From Rhizobium favelukesii (GTDB lineage: Bacteria; Pseudomonadota; Alphaproteobacteria; Rhizobiales; Rhizobiaceae), in assembly GCF_000577275.2 (NCBI RefSeq), contig NZ_HG916854.1:434001-498000 (forward strand): a stretch of DNA of 64,000 nt, read 5' to 3'. A program made the translations under genes and the position numbers. Under the pieces are notes generated by a model, which was not told the origin of the DNA, did not search any database, and saw nothing but the letters and a program-made list of their open reading frames with translations. This document shows, one piece after another, positions 43,305 to 53,096 of this stretch (its first letter is position 1; each line of letters begins with the position of its first letter).

Positions 43305-44900
43305 TTATTCGGTCTCGGCCTTGGTCACGCCTTCAAGGCGCGTAATCAGATTGGGATGGCCGACATAGCCCTGAACCTTGCTGTTCAGGACGATCGGTTC
43401 GAAACGCTCGAACATCGGCAGCACCGCGGGCTTTTGGTCGATGAACATCTTCTGCATCTCAACGTAAAGCTCGCCGCGTTTTTTGGGGTCAGGCTCCATC
43501 GACGCCTTTGCCGTCACTGCGGTCAATTCCGGAATGTCCCAGGCCGAGCGCCACACGAAGTTGCCGGCATTGTTGGCTTCAAGCGAATTGTCCGGATTGG
43601 ATGCAAACTGCTCCATCGAGCCAAGGACGTTCGGCATGTAGGCACCCGTCTGCGGGATCAGGAGATCAAAGTTTCTCGCCCGGTGCGCCGAAATAATGTC
43701 GGAGCCATTTCCCTGCTGGACATCGACCTTGATGCCGATCTGGCCGAGTGAGGCCTGAATCGCGGTTGCCAGATCGACACGGGGTGTTTGAGCAATCGTC
43801 TTCAGCGTCAGCGAAAAACCATCCTTGAAACCTGCGTCGGCCAACAGCTGCTTTGCCTTGGCCACATCGAGGTGCCAGTCCGGGCTCGGTACTGCATCCT
43901 CATAATTCTCTGGTACCGGGACCGTCCTGACCCGGCCGTACGGCCCCATGATCGTCTTTTCGATACCCTGATAATCGATGCCGTACGCGATTGCTTCGCG
44001 CACCTTCGGATTGGCGAGATACTTGTTGCCCGCGTTCATCGCCAAAACATAGAAACCGCCCGTGGGGACGCGCTGAACCTCAAAGCCCTTTTTGCCGTTG
44101 AAAATCGCCAGATCAGATGCGGTCAGGGCGCTGGCGAGATCGATGTCGCCGCGCTCCAGCATCAGGCGTTCGACCTGGCTTTCAGGCACATGCCGGACAA
44201 TCACACGACGCATCTTCGGCGCACCAGCGACATAGCCCTTATTGGCGTCAAGAATGACGAGCTCGTTCGGCGACCAGCGATTGAGCGTGAACGGTCCGGA
44301 ACCCGCAGAATGGGTTCTAAGCCAGGCGTTTCCATAGTCGTCGTTGACGACGTGCTTCTGCACCTCGACGCTGTCGACGACACTCGCAATCGCCATGGCG
44401 AGCCGGTAAAGCAGAAGTTCCGACGTTACCGCATCGGAAAGATCGATGCGCACGGTCTTGTCGTCGATCGCTTTGACCAGCTCGTCGACATTGTCTTTCG
44501 TGTAGCCGACACGCTTCAGGTTTGCTGCCGCAGCCTGGTCGAGCTTTAGAAGCCGCCCTAAAGAATAGACAACGTCCTTCGACGTGATCGGATTGCCTGA
44601 GGCAAAGGCTGCGTCACGCAGCTTGAAGGTGATCCCCTTGTCATCGACCTGCCAGCTTTCTGCAAGCTGCGGCACGATCTTTCCGTCCGGCGTCGTCGCC
44701 ACCAGCCGATCGTAGAGGTTTGACATGATCTCGACGGCCTTGCCTTCCGTCGCCTGCTGCGGGTCGAGCGACAACACCTGGGCCAGCGATGTCCCGATCA
44801 CAAGCTGGTCAGCGGGCGTGGCCGCCTTGAGCTCCTGGGCCGCCATGGTCAGTGCGCTTAAGGCGACGCTTACAAACAGACTTCTGGAAAAATACTTCAT
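43305..44900 (-). CDS. ABC transporter periplasmic substrate-binding protein (family 5, DppA-like)
   Basis: Periplasmic receptor of the importer. The 531-residue precursor starts at 44900 after a strong GGGAGGAG site and has a signal peptide ('MKYFSRSLFVSVALSALTMA') with cleavage probably after 'LKA'. SBP_bac_5 features include 'LAESWQVDDKGITFKLRDAAFASGNPIT' region and 'KVREAIAYGIDYQGI'. First gene of a five-gene operon (binding protein, two permeases, two ATPases), divergent from a GntR regulator and two sugar-acid enzymes. That context suggests a uronate-containing oligomer or sugar acid as substrate, rather than a peptide. Confidence 0.92.
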   Translation of the reverse strand: MKYFSRSLFVSVALSALTMAAQELKAATPADQLVIGTSLAQVLSLDPQQATEGKAVEIMSNLYDRLVATTPDGKIVPQLAESWQVDDKGITFKLRDAAFASGNPITSKDVVYSLGRLLKLDQAAAANLKRVGYTKDNVDELVKAIDDKTVRIDLSDAVTSELLLYRLAMAIASVVDSVEVQKHVVNDDYGNAWLRTHSAGSGPFTLNRWSPNELVILDANKGYVAGAPKMRRVIVRHVPESQVERLMLERGDIDLASALTASDLAIFNGKKGFEVQRVPTGGFYVLAMNAGNKYLANPKVREAIAYGIDYQGIEKTIMGPYGRVRTVPVPENYEDAVPSPDWHLDVAKAKQLLADAGFKDGFSLTLKTIAQTPRVDLATAIQASLGQIGIKVDVQQGNGSDIISAHRARNFDLLIPQTGAYMPNVLGSMEQFASNPDNSLEANNAGNFVWRSAWDIPELTAVTAKASMEPDPKKRGELYVEMQKMFIDQKPAVLPMFERFEPIVLNSKVQGYVGHPNLITRLEGVTKAETE

Positions 44901-44928
44901 TGCAACTCCTCCCTGAGTTACTATACGA

Positions 44929-44960
44929 GACATAATATGTCGTCCGTATGTCGTATTATG
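44929..44960. promoter_or_regulatory. Operator-like inverted repeats between binding-protein and GntR genes
   Basis: GACATAATATGTC (44929-44941) is a 13-base palindrome with one central base. A wider pair CATAATA (44931-44937) and TATTATG (44954-44960) encloses it. The core GACATAATATG recurs, inverted, before the mannonate dehydratase gene (45764-45774). Probable binding site of the adjacent GntR protein, controlling both directions. Confidence 0.65.
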
Positions 44961-45031
44961 ATTTATCGAAGATCAGAGCGCTTTGCAAGCGTCATGCGGA
45001 CGAGACCGGATGGAAATTGGGGACGGGCACG

Positions 45032-45742
45032 ATGGTAACGATCAATCGCGGCAGACAGCGGCTGGCACAGCAGGTCATCGATCAACTGCGCTTGCAGATC
45101 GAGACGGGTAAGCTGCGAGAGGGGGATCAACTGCCAACCGAGCCGCAGCTTGAGGCTGCCTTCGGCGTCAGCAGGACTGTCGTCAGGGAGGCAATTGCCG
45201 ACCTGCGCGCGGCAGGCTTTGTCCAACCGGTTCAAGGCAAGGGCGTCTTTGTCGCCGATCCGAAAACCAAGACGGGTCTGTCGCTCACGCCGATCGAAGT
45301 AAAAAGCATCCCGGAAACCCTTGAATTGCTGGAATTTCGAATGGCTGCCGAAGGCGAGGCCGCGGCCATCGCAGCCTATCGCAGGACAGCCGAGCAAGAG
45401 GCTGCCATTCGCGCGGCCAACAGGAAAATGGCGAATTTGATCGAGGCGGGACTGCCGACCGTCGAGGCCGACTACGAGTTTCACATGGCCATCGCTGCTG
45501 CTACGAACAACCGGTTTTACGTCGACGTTCTCCGCCACTTCGGTCCTCGTGCGATACCGCGTGGACAGTTTCCAACCTTGCCTGAAGCCAATGACCGCGC
45601 CTACCTCGAAAAGGTTCATGCCGAGCATGGGGAGATTCTGTCGGCCATCGCAGATCAGGATCCGGATCGGGCCCGCCAGGCCATGCGCGCCCACATGATG
45701 GCAAGCCAGCGGCGCTACCGAATGCTCGCAGAGCAGCAATAG
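45032..45742 (+). CDS. GntR-family transcription regulator, FCD (FadR) subfamily
   Basis: Probable repressor of the surrounding uronate locus, released by a sugar-acid intermediate. The 236-residue protein has a winged helix (10-75: 'QVIDQLRLQIETGKLREGDQLP', 'AAFGVSRTVVREAIADLRAAGFV', 'QGKGVFV') and an FCD ligand domain with the helix 'EADYEFHMAIAAATNNRFY' bearing the metal-binding Asp and His, then 'VHAEHGEILSAI'. The frame is open from 44948, but that ATG lies inside the operator repeats. The ATG at 45032 is therefore preferred. It is followed by the two enzymes on the same strand. Confidence 0.88.
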   Translation: MVTINRGRQRLAQQVIDQLRLQIETGKLREGDQLPTEPQLEAAFGVSRTVVREAIADLRAAGFVQPVQGKGVFVADPKTKTGLSLTPIEVKSIPETLELLEFRMAAEGEAAAIAAYRRTAEQEAAIRAANRKMANLIEAGLPTVEADYEFHMAIAAATNNRFYVDVLRHFGPRAIPRGQFPTLPEANDRAYLEKVHAEHGEILSAIADQDPDRARQAMRAHMMASQRRYRMLAEQQ

Positions 45743-45763
45743 TGCTCGACAGTCTCCAAAATT

Positions 45764-45774
45764 CATATTATGTC
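45764..45774. promoter_or_regulatory. Second copy of the GntR operator core
   Basis: CATATTATGTC on the plus strand equals GACATAATATG on the minus strand, the same 11-base core as at 44929. It lies between the regulator stop (45742) and the mannonate dehydratase start, so the enzymes may be regulated separately from gntR. Confidence 0.55.
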
Positions 45775-45802
45775 ATATGATACGGTTGAATCATTCGGGA
45801 GG

Positions 45803-46789
45803 ATGGGCGTGTATTTGGGAACGCAGGTCGCAGTGCGCGACGATGACGATTTTCGTGTTTTTGCTCAGCTGGGGGTGAAGCACATTTCGGCCGATCCGCC
45901 AGGCGCCCCGTCGAGCTGGACGCTGGATGATCTCGAGCGTCATCGCGATCATGTGGAAAGCTTCGGGCTTGTGCTCGACATGATCCAGCTTCCTCTGCCG
46001 TCGAAACCGATCGAGAAAGCATCCTATCCCGATATCCTCTTGGCCGGGCCCGAGCGCGACCGGCAGATCGATGCTGTCTGCCAGATGATCGAGAACTGCG
46101 CCAAGGCGGGCATACCTGCGACCAAATACAATCTCAATTTGATCGGCATCCCACGCACCGAGCTCGAAAAAGGCCGCGGCGGATCGCTCAACGAAGCATT
46201 CCGCTGGGAAAAGGCAGACCAGGAGGCGGCACCAGGGCTCGCGGGAGTGTTGCGTGAGGACGAAAACTGGGAGCGCATCGACTATTTTCTCGAACGCGTC
46301 GTTCCCGTTGCCGAAAGCAACCGCATCCGCCTTGCCTGCCATCCCCACGATCCCTACACGCCGCCCGGTTATCGTGGCGTCACCCGCGTGCTTGGGACGG
46401 TCGACGGGCTCAAGACGTTCGTCCAGATGCGGGAAAGCCCCTATCACGGTTTGAACTTCTGCCAAGGGTCGATCGGCGAGATGCTCGATAATCCGCGCGA
46501 GGAGATCGACGACATCATTCGCTGGTTCGGCACACGCGGCAAGATCTTCAACCTGCACTTCCGCAACATTCGCGGCGGCGCGCTCTCCTTCATGGAAACC
46601 TTCCCCGACGAGGGTGACATGGACATGGTCCGGTCGCTGAAAGTGTATAAGGAGGTCGGCTACAAATACATGGTCATGCCGGATCATGTACCGGCCATCA
46701 GCGGCCGCGATGCCAACGGTGTCGCCTTCAGCTTTTGCTATGGCTATATCGCCGCGCTGCTTGAGGCCATGGAAGCCGGGCATCTGTGA
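45803..46789 (+). CDS. Mannonate dehydratase-like protein (UxuA type)
   Basis: TIM-barrel enzyme that converts D-mannonate to 2-keto-3-deoxygluconate in glucuronate breakdown. The protein of about 328 residues has the family stretches 'LDMIQLPLPSKPIEKASYPD', 'RIRLACHPHDPYTPPGYRGV' (metal ligands His and Asp), 'GLNFCQGSIGEM' and 'FNLHFRNIRGG', and near the end 'MPDHVP'. All are UxuA-like metal-site motifs. The ATG at 45770 lies in the operator-like site and lacks a ribosome site. The ATG at 45803 or the GTG at 45809, after GGGAGG, is more likely. It is followed after 45 bases by KdgD. Confidence 0.85.
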   Translation: MGVYLGTQVAVRDDDDFRVFAQLGVKHISADPPGAPSSWTLDDLERHRDHVESFGLVLDMIQLPLPSKPIEKASYPDILLAGPERDRQIDAVCQMIENCAKAGIPATKYNLNLIGIPRTELEKGRGGSLNEAFRWEKADQEAAPGLAGVLREDENWERIDYFLERVVPVAESNRIRLACHPHDPYTPPGYRGVTRVLGTVDGLKTFVQMRESPYHGLNFCQGSIGEMLDNPREEIDDIIRWFGTRGKIFNLHFRNIRGGALSFMETFPDEGDMDMVRSLKVYKEVGYKYMVMPDHVPAISGRDANGVAFSFCYGYIAALLEAMEAGHL

Positions 46790-46819
46790 TCGCCCCCAAA
46801 TCCTTCGATAGCGCAATAA

Positions 46820-47764
<945 letters not shown>

Positions 47765-47833
47765 AAACGCTTTGCTTCAGGGCGTGGATCGCAAGCCACA
47801 GAAGTGCAATGTCAAAACGAGCAGAGTGCCCCT

Positions 47834-47867
47834 TATATCGGATATCGGCTATGTCGGCTATATCGGC
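47834..47867. repeat. Short imperfect tandem repeat
   Basis: Four units of 7-9 bases on the pattern TAT(A/G)TCGG(A/C) in a row, just after kdgD. Not large enough to name; possibly the remnant of a microsatellite. Confidence 0.5.
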
Positions 47868-47975
47868 GCGACGCCCGAGCAGGGCGGGTCGAACCCGTCT
47901 TGCGCCCGCTCTCCTCTGGTTACGCGGGGGCGACAAGCTCGAGGGAACGTCGGTTCCATAGCACACGATCGCAAC

Positions 47976-48005
47976 AAAAAAGCCGCCCCGTTGAAAGACG
48001 GGGCG
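47976..48005 (-). terminator. Intrinsic terminator, minus strand
   Basis: Eight-base stem CGCCCCGT / ACGGGGCG (47984-48005) followed on the minus strand by GCTTTTTTG. No minus-strand protein gene ends near it; the next one to the right ends at 48528, so a non-coding transcript may stop here. Confidence 0.75.
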
Positions 48006-48328
48006 AAGTGGGGTCGTGTGTCTTGCCTTGGAAAATGGGATAGTTCCCAAGACATTCGAATAACACGCCGCGCGCGTATTTGTTCCGCTTCGCCAGAATT
48101 TCCGACGGTGTCGGTATTTAGCGCGACTCGTGAACATCCGAGATTGCGCTGTTGTGCGTCTGGTTGCGCATAAAGGTAAGATCGCTGCCTTCGCGGCGTT
48201 CGAGGTCGTCCAGGATGATTGCGTCCACGACGACTGGAAGGCCGGTGAAGATGTCGGTTACAGCCCGACGATCCGCCTACTTTTCGCTTGCTTCTACTGG
48301 AGACCTAACATGCAGACGCACAGCGGTC
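48006..48328 (-). other. Non-coding region upstream of a lone terminator
   Basis: About 320 bases with no gene, lying between two minus-strand terminators. A small RNA ending at 47976 could start here; I see no promoter that I trust. Confidence 0.35.
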
Positions 48329-48365
48329 AAAAAGATGAGGCTCTGCGGTGGGCGCGCAGAGCCTC
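48329..48365 (-). terminator. Intrinsic terminator, minus strand
   Basis: Perfect 11-base stem GAGGCTCTGCG (48337-48347) / CGCAGAGCCTC (48355-48365), seven-base loop, followed on the minus strand by CATCTTTTTG. Confidence 0.78.
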
Positions 48366-48436
48366 GGGGATTTTCGGGCAGACGTCGAGGGCGACAAACA
48401 CGATGGGAGCGCGGTCATCCGGTAATAGTTCCGCTC

Positions 48437-48463
48437 AAAAAAACCCCCGCAAATTTGCGGGGG
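48437..48463 (-). terminator. Intrinsic terminator of the DUF982 gene
   Basis: CCCCCGCAAATTTGCGGGGG (48444-48463) is a perfect palindrome followed on the minus strand by seven T's. It lies about 65 bases after the DUF982 stop. Confidence 0.85.
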
Positions 48464-48527
48464 CAATTCCAGGAGAGATATATACTGGAAACGCCGTCGA
48501 TCGGGTTTGGTTCCGCAAAGCGCAGCA

Positions 48528-48767
48528 CTACCCGGTAGATAGGGTGAACCGGATGTGGGCCTCTGTAAGAGCAAGCAAAAATACACCTAGGGCGTCGTTT
48601 TCCTCCACGGTTCTGGCCTCAACGCCTTGGCAGGCTTCCAGGGCGGAGATATAGGCCCTTCCGTCGGAGGTGGGCCAGCGCTTCGTCAAGAGTTCGAACG
48701 CCTGTCGCGACGATTTGACGGTATGGGAACGCCGCCCCAGTCGGATCGTCACCGTTGAGTCCCACAC
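48528..48767 (-). CDS. DUF982 family small protein
   Basis: 79-residue member of DUF982, a family nearly confined to rhizobia and often present in many copies per genome. The pattern is right: 'VWDSTVTIRLGRRSHTVKSS' as two strands, 'QAFELLTKRWPTSDGRAYISALEAC', then 'LGVFLLALTEAHIRF'. Function unknown. The start is uncertain: the frame is open to an ATG at 48827, but the family begins near 'VWD'. A GTG at 48767 with GGAAGG eight bases before it fits better. A strong terminator follows. Confidence 0.78.
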   Translation of the reverse strand: MWDSTVTIRLGRRSHTVKSSRQAFELLTKRWPTSDGRAYISALEACQGVEARTVEENDALGVFLLALTEAHIRFTLSTG

Positions 48768-48872
48768 GACGCATGCCTTCCACAGCTTATGAAAAAGCGT
48801 CTCCACCAAGTAGTACCGGCATCTCATTGCGATAACATGGCTTCCCGGCTGGCGTGATGCTTAAACAACGCA

Positions 48873-49112
48873 TCAGCAAGAAGGTTCCCCATCCTTGTTT
48901 GCCGACATTTTCAGGGACAGCGCCTTCAGCAACCCCTCGCAAGACGCGGACGGGTCACGGCTGAGAAGATCAATCGCAACAGCCGTTGCAGCACGGGCGC
49001 ATTCACTTTCCGCGTCAACACCGTTTAATCCACACCATGCCTTAACGGCCTCGGTAATGGCGTCAACCTGGCTATCGGAATAATCAAAGATATTGAAGAA
49101 ATTGAGCGGCAC
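48873..49112 (-). CDS. Small hypothetical protein, 79 residues
   Basis: Starts with GTG at 49112 after GGAGC. The protein is helical: 'SDSQVDAITEAVKAWCGLNG', 'ARAATAVAIDLLSRD', 'CEGLLKALSLKM'. The 'EAVKAW ... AIDL' pattern matches the small protein at 23364-23600, suggesting a shared unnamed family. It lies just upstream of the DUF982 gene on the same strand. No function known. Confidence 0.62.
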   Translation of the reverse strand: MPLNFFNIFDYSDSQVDAITEAVKAWCGLNGVDAESECARAATAVAIDLLSRDPSASCEGLLKALSLKMSANKDGEPSC

Positions 49113-49553
49113 AGTCGTTGCTCCACTTCACGCAGGAACGCATCCCATCTCCCACTCAGGCCTTGCGCAATACTCGATCGCCAGCTGCAGAAGAGGATAC
49201 ACCTTGCTGTCAAAGCCTCCACTACTTTTCACAGTGGACGCCTTCCTGGTCAAACAGGCTCGTCGTCCGCGTTGTCACGCGATTGATGAAATGATTTCGG
49301 TGGTTGAAATCTTGCAGTGGCTTGCCTTCCCTTCCAGTCATGCCCGGCTGTTCGTGCTCATTTGCGGCGGGGTGATATGCAGGCATGCGTCATCGATTCC
49401 TACAGGCTTCGTTGCGCTGCTGAATGGCCAGAGCTCGCGCCGGAGCCATGTCTGAACTCCTTCATATCGCTTGGGCCAAAGGCGCTCGAGCCCAGGGAAC
49501 ACTAATGTTGCTGCCTCGTTACCTGCACAGTCGCAGCATGAAGGAGAAGCGAA
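49113..49553. other. Intergenic region, 440 bases, no gene seen
   Basis: Holds promoters for the small minus-strand gene and for csbD. Open frames inside are not protein-like. Confidence 0.45.
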
Positions 49554-49757
49554 ATGGATTGGAATCGTGTCGAAGGAAACTGGAAGCAGATGAAAGGCAA
49601 GGTCAAGGAACAGTGGGGCAAGCTCACTGATGACGATCTCGATCAGATCGCCGGCAAACGCGACCAGTTGGAAGGCAAGATCCAGGAACGTTACGGTATT
49701 GAGCGGGATCGCGCTCGCCGCGACATCGACGATTGGTATGGCAGCCAGACCTGGTAG
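49554..49757 (+). CDS. CsbD family stress-response protein
   Basis: 67-residue CsbD-like protein: 'MDWNRVEGNWKQMKGKVKEQ' followed by 'WGKLTDDDLDQIAGKRDQLE' and 'GKIQERYGIERDRARRDIDDW', the complete family pattern. These small, very hydrophilic proteins are induced by general stress in many bacteria; the molecular role is unknown. A strong AAGGAG site precedes the ATG. A short hairpin (CCCGGA at 49772 / TCCGGG at 49785) lies just after the stop and may be a weak terminator. Single gene. Confidence 0.93.
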   Translation: MDWNRVEGNWKQMKGKVKEQWGKLTDDDLDQIAGKRDQLEGKIQERYGIERDRARRDIDDWYGSQTW

Positions 49758-50372
49758 TAACGCTCGATCAGCCCGGATTTTTCGTCCGGGTCTATTCTGG
49801 CCGCGACGAGGCACGCGAAACGAAAAAGAATAGTGATTTGGCGTGCCTCCGCCTCACGATTTGCAAACATCATGATTTGGCTCGTCGGCGCGATCCGCGC
49901 CGTGATAGTCATGGAGGAGTCGGAGGCCGCCGCCGCAGCGGCGACCTGGCTGTAGAGACAGGCACACAAAGCCTGACAGGGGTTCGACGGCCTTGTGTGT
50001 TAATCCTGCTCACAGAGGGATGGATCTGAGGAGCCTTTAGGATAGCGTTTTGCAGCCGGAAAAAGGATGCATCCGTTCGCATAGGCGGCTTTAGCAAATT
50101 TGGTGAGGAAGGCGTGAAAAGTGAGAGGTCCGCAGGGGTGATAGCGGACCCTCAGCACTTTTACAGGGAAACTGGCCGTCTTTCGGCCGCCGCCATAAGA
50201 GCACAACCGGGCACGGCTCGCACGTACGCCTTTAGCGGTACGCGCACCTACCATGACGTGAGAAGACCTGAAGATCCGGGACGCAGTTGTTGCGCTCCAG
50301 CAGCTTGTTGTGCGTCGCGCTATTGCGAGCTATCGTCGGTCTCAAAGTGCCCTCGGATCAGGCGAGAGACAG
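49758..50372. other. Intergenic region, about 610 bases, no gene seen
   Basis: Only a weak hairpin at 49772-49790 behind csbD. No protein-like frame or RNA recognised. Confidence 0.45.
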
Positions 50373-50501
50373 ATGTTGGAAGACTGGTTCACAATGATCG
50401 TCGGCAAAGGCAACGTAAACGAAGGCCTTCTTCGGATCATCGTCTTCATAGCCATATTTATCGGCGGTTTCGGAACGCTTTTTTGGTGGCTTCTGCGATA
50501 G
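50373..50501 (+). CDS. Possible small membrane protein, 42 residues
   Basis: From the ATG at 50373 (GCGAGAG upstream) the product is 'MLEDWFTMIVGKGNVNEG' followed by a strong hydrophobic helix 'LLRIIVFIAIFIGGFGTLFW'. The clean membrane helix and the short amphipathic start look like a real membrane peptide; no family known. Confidence 0.42.
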   Translation: MLEDWFTMIVGKGNVNEGLLRIIVFIAIFIGGFGTLFWWLLR

Positions 50502-51186
50502 TTCGCTCGACCCGAGTGAATGGTGGCGGACAAAAAGAGTACGCCGACCCCTCTCGCCGGGTTTTGCAGAAGCTGTCGCCGGGTCGTGGGACCCAGGCTG
50601 TGAGCGTAAGACAATTCTCAGGATCACCCGAATGGCGGGTGCTCCGACGGGTAGCCTACATCAGTGCGCCTGCATTTTAGTCGGCACAGACGGTCCTGTA
50701 TTTCGTTATCTCATGGTTGTGACTGCGAACCTGGTATGGCTGCCTCCAGCACCTCGGCCGTTCGTATCGTGACGGATAGTACCGATCGCGATAATACCGA
50801 GGAGGCGCGCGGTAGAGCCTTGGTGAATCATCGTCGTAGTAACGCGGGCTATCGCCGAACTCAAAGTATATTCCTTGAGCAGACGCGGGCGAGAAGTTGG
50901 AGACGACGAATTGTTCAAGCCCAGCTCTTATTATGACTTAGGAGTTTTCTTCCGGGCTAGTGCGAACACCAGGCCTGACTTTCAAATTTGTCAGGATTAC
51001 CCAGGAGAAATTGCCTGACTGATCGCCGCAACCGAGGCCTGTCTTGTTCGTTCTGCCCGAGGGCAGCATCGGAAAAGGCGGCACTTTGCGCAGGACACGG
51101 CATGTCTTCCGCCCCAAAGGATCTTTCAACGGTTCACGTTTTCAGAGCGGCGCTTTAATGGACTTCTCGGGGCGGCAAGAATACCA
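50502..51186. other. Intergenic region, about 685 bases, no gene seen
   Basis: No convincing coding frame. Lies between two small or broken genes and may be eroded DNA. Confidence 0.4.
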
Positions 51187-51222
51187 GTGGCGGGCCAACC
51201 CCTGTCGAAGCGTGTCACAGAG

Positions 51223-51818
51223 ATGGCTGATTTGCCCGTCCAGCGTCGACTTGCCGCCATCGCTGTCGCCGATGTGGTCGGTTACTCGCGGCTGATGGGT
51301 GCCGACGAGATTGGCACGCTGGCGGCGCTGAAGCAGCGGCGGACGGAGATACTCAACCCCACGGTGCGCGATCATGGCGGGCGCATTGTCAAGGTGATGG
51401 GCGACGGGGTGCTCGTGGAGTTCGCCATTGCGATGAACGCCGTCACCGCGGCGATCGAATTGCAAAGCAAGATGGCGGAGGCCAACGAGCCACTGCCGGA
51501 GAACCGTCGCATCGTGCTGCGTGTCGGCATCAATCCCGGAGACGTCATCGGGGAGGGCAGCGATATCTATGGCGACGGCGTCAACATCGCCGCGCGGCTG
51601 GAAGCAATGGCCGAGCCTGGTGGCGTTTGCATCTCGGGCAAGGTATTCGACGACGTGCGAACCGGGTGACCGAGCGGTTTCGCGACTTGGGCGGAAGACG
51701 CTCAAGAACAGCCAGGCCGGTGCGCGCCTATGCTCTGAACACGGCGCCCGCGCCAGCGATCCCGCCCGTCGGGCACGAAGTGTTTCCCTCGCTCGCCATA
51801 GTTCATCGATCCTGTTAA
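51223..51818 (+). pseudogene. Class III adenylate/guanylate cyclase, truncated and frameshifted
   Basis: Begins 'MADLPVQRRLAAIAVADVVG' and has the cyclase core: metal Asp in 'VADVVGYSRLMGADE', 'VKVMGDGVLVEF' with the second metal Asp, and 'VGINPGDVIGEGSDIYGDGVNIAARLEAMAEPGG' as the dimer-site region. The frame stops at 51669 right after 'GKVFDDVR'. The family's next piece, 'FRDLGGRRSRTARPVRAYAL', follows in another frame. Nothing of the usual C-terminal TPR or effector domain remains. So this is a fragment of a cyclase of the kind that is abundant in rhizobia. Confidence 0.8.
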
Positions 51819-52004
51819 TCGGATGATCGGCAGAGACGTCACGAAGGTATGCTCCGGGATCAAGGCCGTTGAGCTTTACAGCCTCGATAAGCGACAAGGC
51901 CGCGGCGGCGCGTTCACCGCCATCCGGCGAATATCCAGTTCATCCTCACAGCGCTGCGCTGACATTGGACGTGGCGGTGCCAGCGACAATCGCTCCAAAC
52001 AACG

Positions 52005-53075
52005 TCAGCCGTTCAGGCGTTGCTGTGTCTGTCGGTCGAAGAAGTGAATCTTGGCCGTTTCGAAAGAAAGCTTCACCCGTTGCTCCGGTACCAATTCGAC
52101 CCGTTCGCGCACGACCCATGTCAGCTCCTTGCCTTCGAGCTCCACGGCGACATGGGTTTCCGATCCCGTAGGTTCGACAACCTTGACCACCGCGTCCACG
52201 CCGTTCTCGCCGCCCAAGGCGATATCCTCCGGACGAATACCCAACGTCATTGGTCTCTTTGCCGAGTTGGCAGGAGCCCGCGACAGCTTCAGGCGTGAAC
52301 CGCCCTGCAGCGACAGCGTGGGAGCTCCGGCGTCTTGCAGTGTTCCCTCAAGAAAATTCATTGCGGGAGAGCCCAAGAAACCTGCAACAAAGATGTTGCG
52401 CGGTCTGTCGTAGAGCTCGAGCGGGCTGCCGATCTGCTCGACGCGACCACCGTGGAGCACGACGATTTTGTCAGCCATGGTCATGGCTTCGATCTGGTCA
52501 TGGGTGACGTAGACGATCGTGGTCTTCAGGCGTTGATGCAGTGCTTTGATCTCCGCTCTCATCTTCACGCGCAGTTTTGCGTCCAGATTCGAAAGAGGTT
52601 CGTCAAAGAGAAATACCTTCGGATCTCGAACGATAGCGCGACCCATGGCGACGCGCTGTCGCTGTCCGCCTGACAACTGCGCCGGCTTTCGATCGAGGAG
52701 GGGCTGCAATCCCAGAATTGCTGCAGCCTCACCTACCTTTTGCTCGATTTCCGGCCGTTTGGCGCCAGCGAGCTCAAGAGCAAATCCCATATTCTGGGCG
52801 ACCGTCATTTGCGGATACAATGCATAGTTCTGGAAGACCATCGCGATATCGCGGTCCTTCGGTTGCAGATTGTTCACCACGCGACCGTCGATGCTGATTT
52901 GGCCAGCCGTGATCTCCTCGAGTCCCGCGATCATGCGCAGCAATGTCGACTTGCCGCAGCCAGACGGGCCGACGAGAATGGTAAATTCACCGTCGGCGAT
53001 CTCGACGTCGACACCATGAATTATGTCCACCGCGCCGAAGGATTTCTTGACGTTTTTGATGCTCAAGCCAGACAT
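52005..53075 (-). CDS. Sugar ABC transporter ATP-binding protein (MalK/UgpC type)
   Basis: ATPase of the second importer of the apiose-related operon. The 356-residue protein has Walker A 'VGPSGCGKSTLLRMIAGL', Q-loop 'MVFQNYALYPQMTV', signature 'LSGGQRQRVAMGRAIVRDP', Walker B 'FLFDEPLSNLDAKLR' and 'VTHDQIEAMTMADKIVV'. A C-terminal TOBE-type regulatory region has 'LGIRPEDIAL'. It is the last of eleven co-directional genes and ends the operon. It lies 21 bases after the hydrolase gene. Confidence 0.94.
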   Translation of the reverse strand: MSGLSIKNVKKSFGAVDIIHGVDVEIADGEFTILVGPSGCGKSTLLRMIAGLEEITAGQISIDGRVVNNLQPKDRDIAMVFQNYALYPQMTVAQNMGFALELAGAKRPEIEQKVGEAAAILGLQPLLDRKPAQLSGGQRQRVAMGRAIVRDPKVFLFDEPLSNLDAKLRVKMRAEIKALHQRLKTTIVYVTHDQIEAMTMADKIVVLHGGRVEQIGSPLELYDRPRNIFVAGFLGSPAMNFLEGTLQDAGAPTLSLQGGSRLKLSRAPANSAKRPMTLGIRPEDIALGGENGVDAVVKVVEPTGSETHVAVELEGKELTWVVRERVELVPEQRVKLSFETAKIHFFDRQTQQRLNG

Positions 53076-53096
53076 TTTGGGACCTCTTGATATCCT

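Noticed and set aside
47868..47930. Sequence with GGGTCGAACCCG resembling a tRNA T-arm
   Set aside because: No matching acceptor stem, anticodon arm or D-arm could be found around it.
49772..49790. Hairpin after csbD as a terminator
   Set aside because: Only a six-base stem and no real T-run; kept as a remark in the csbD entry.
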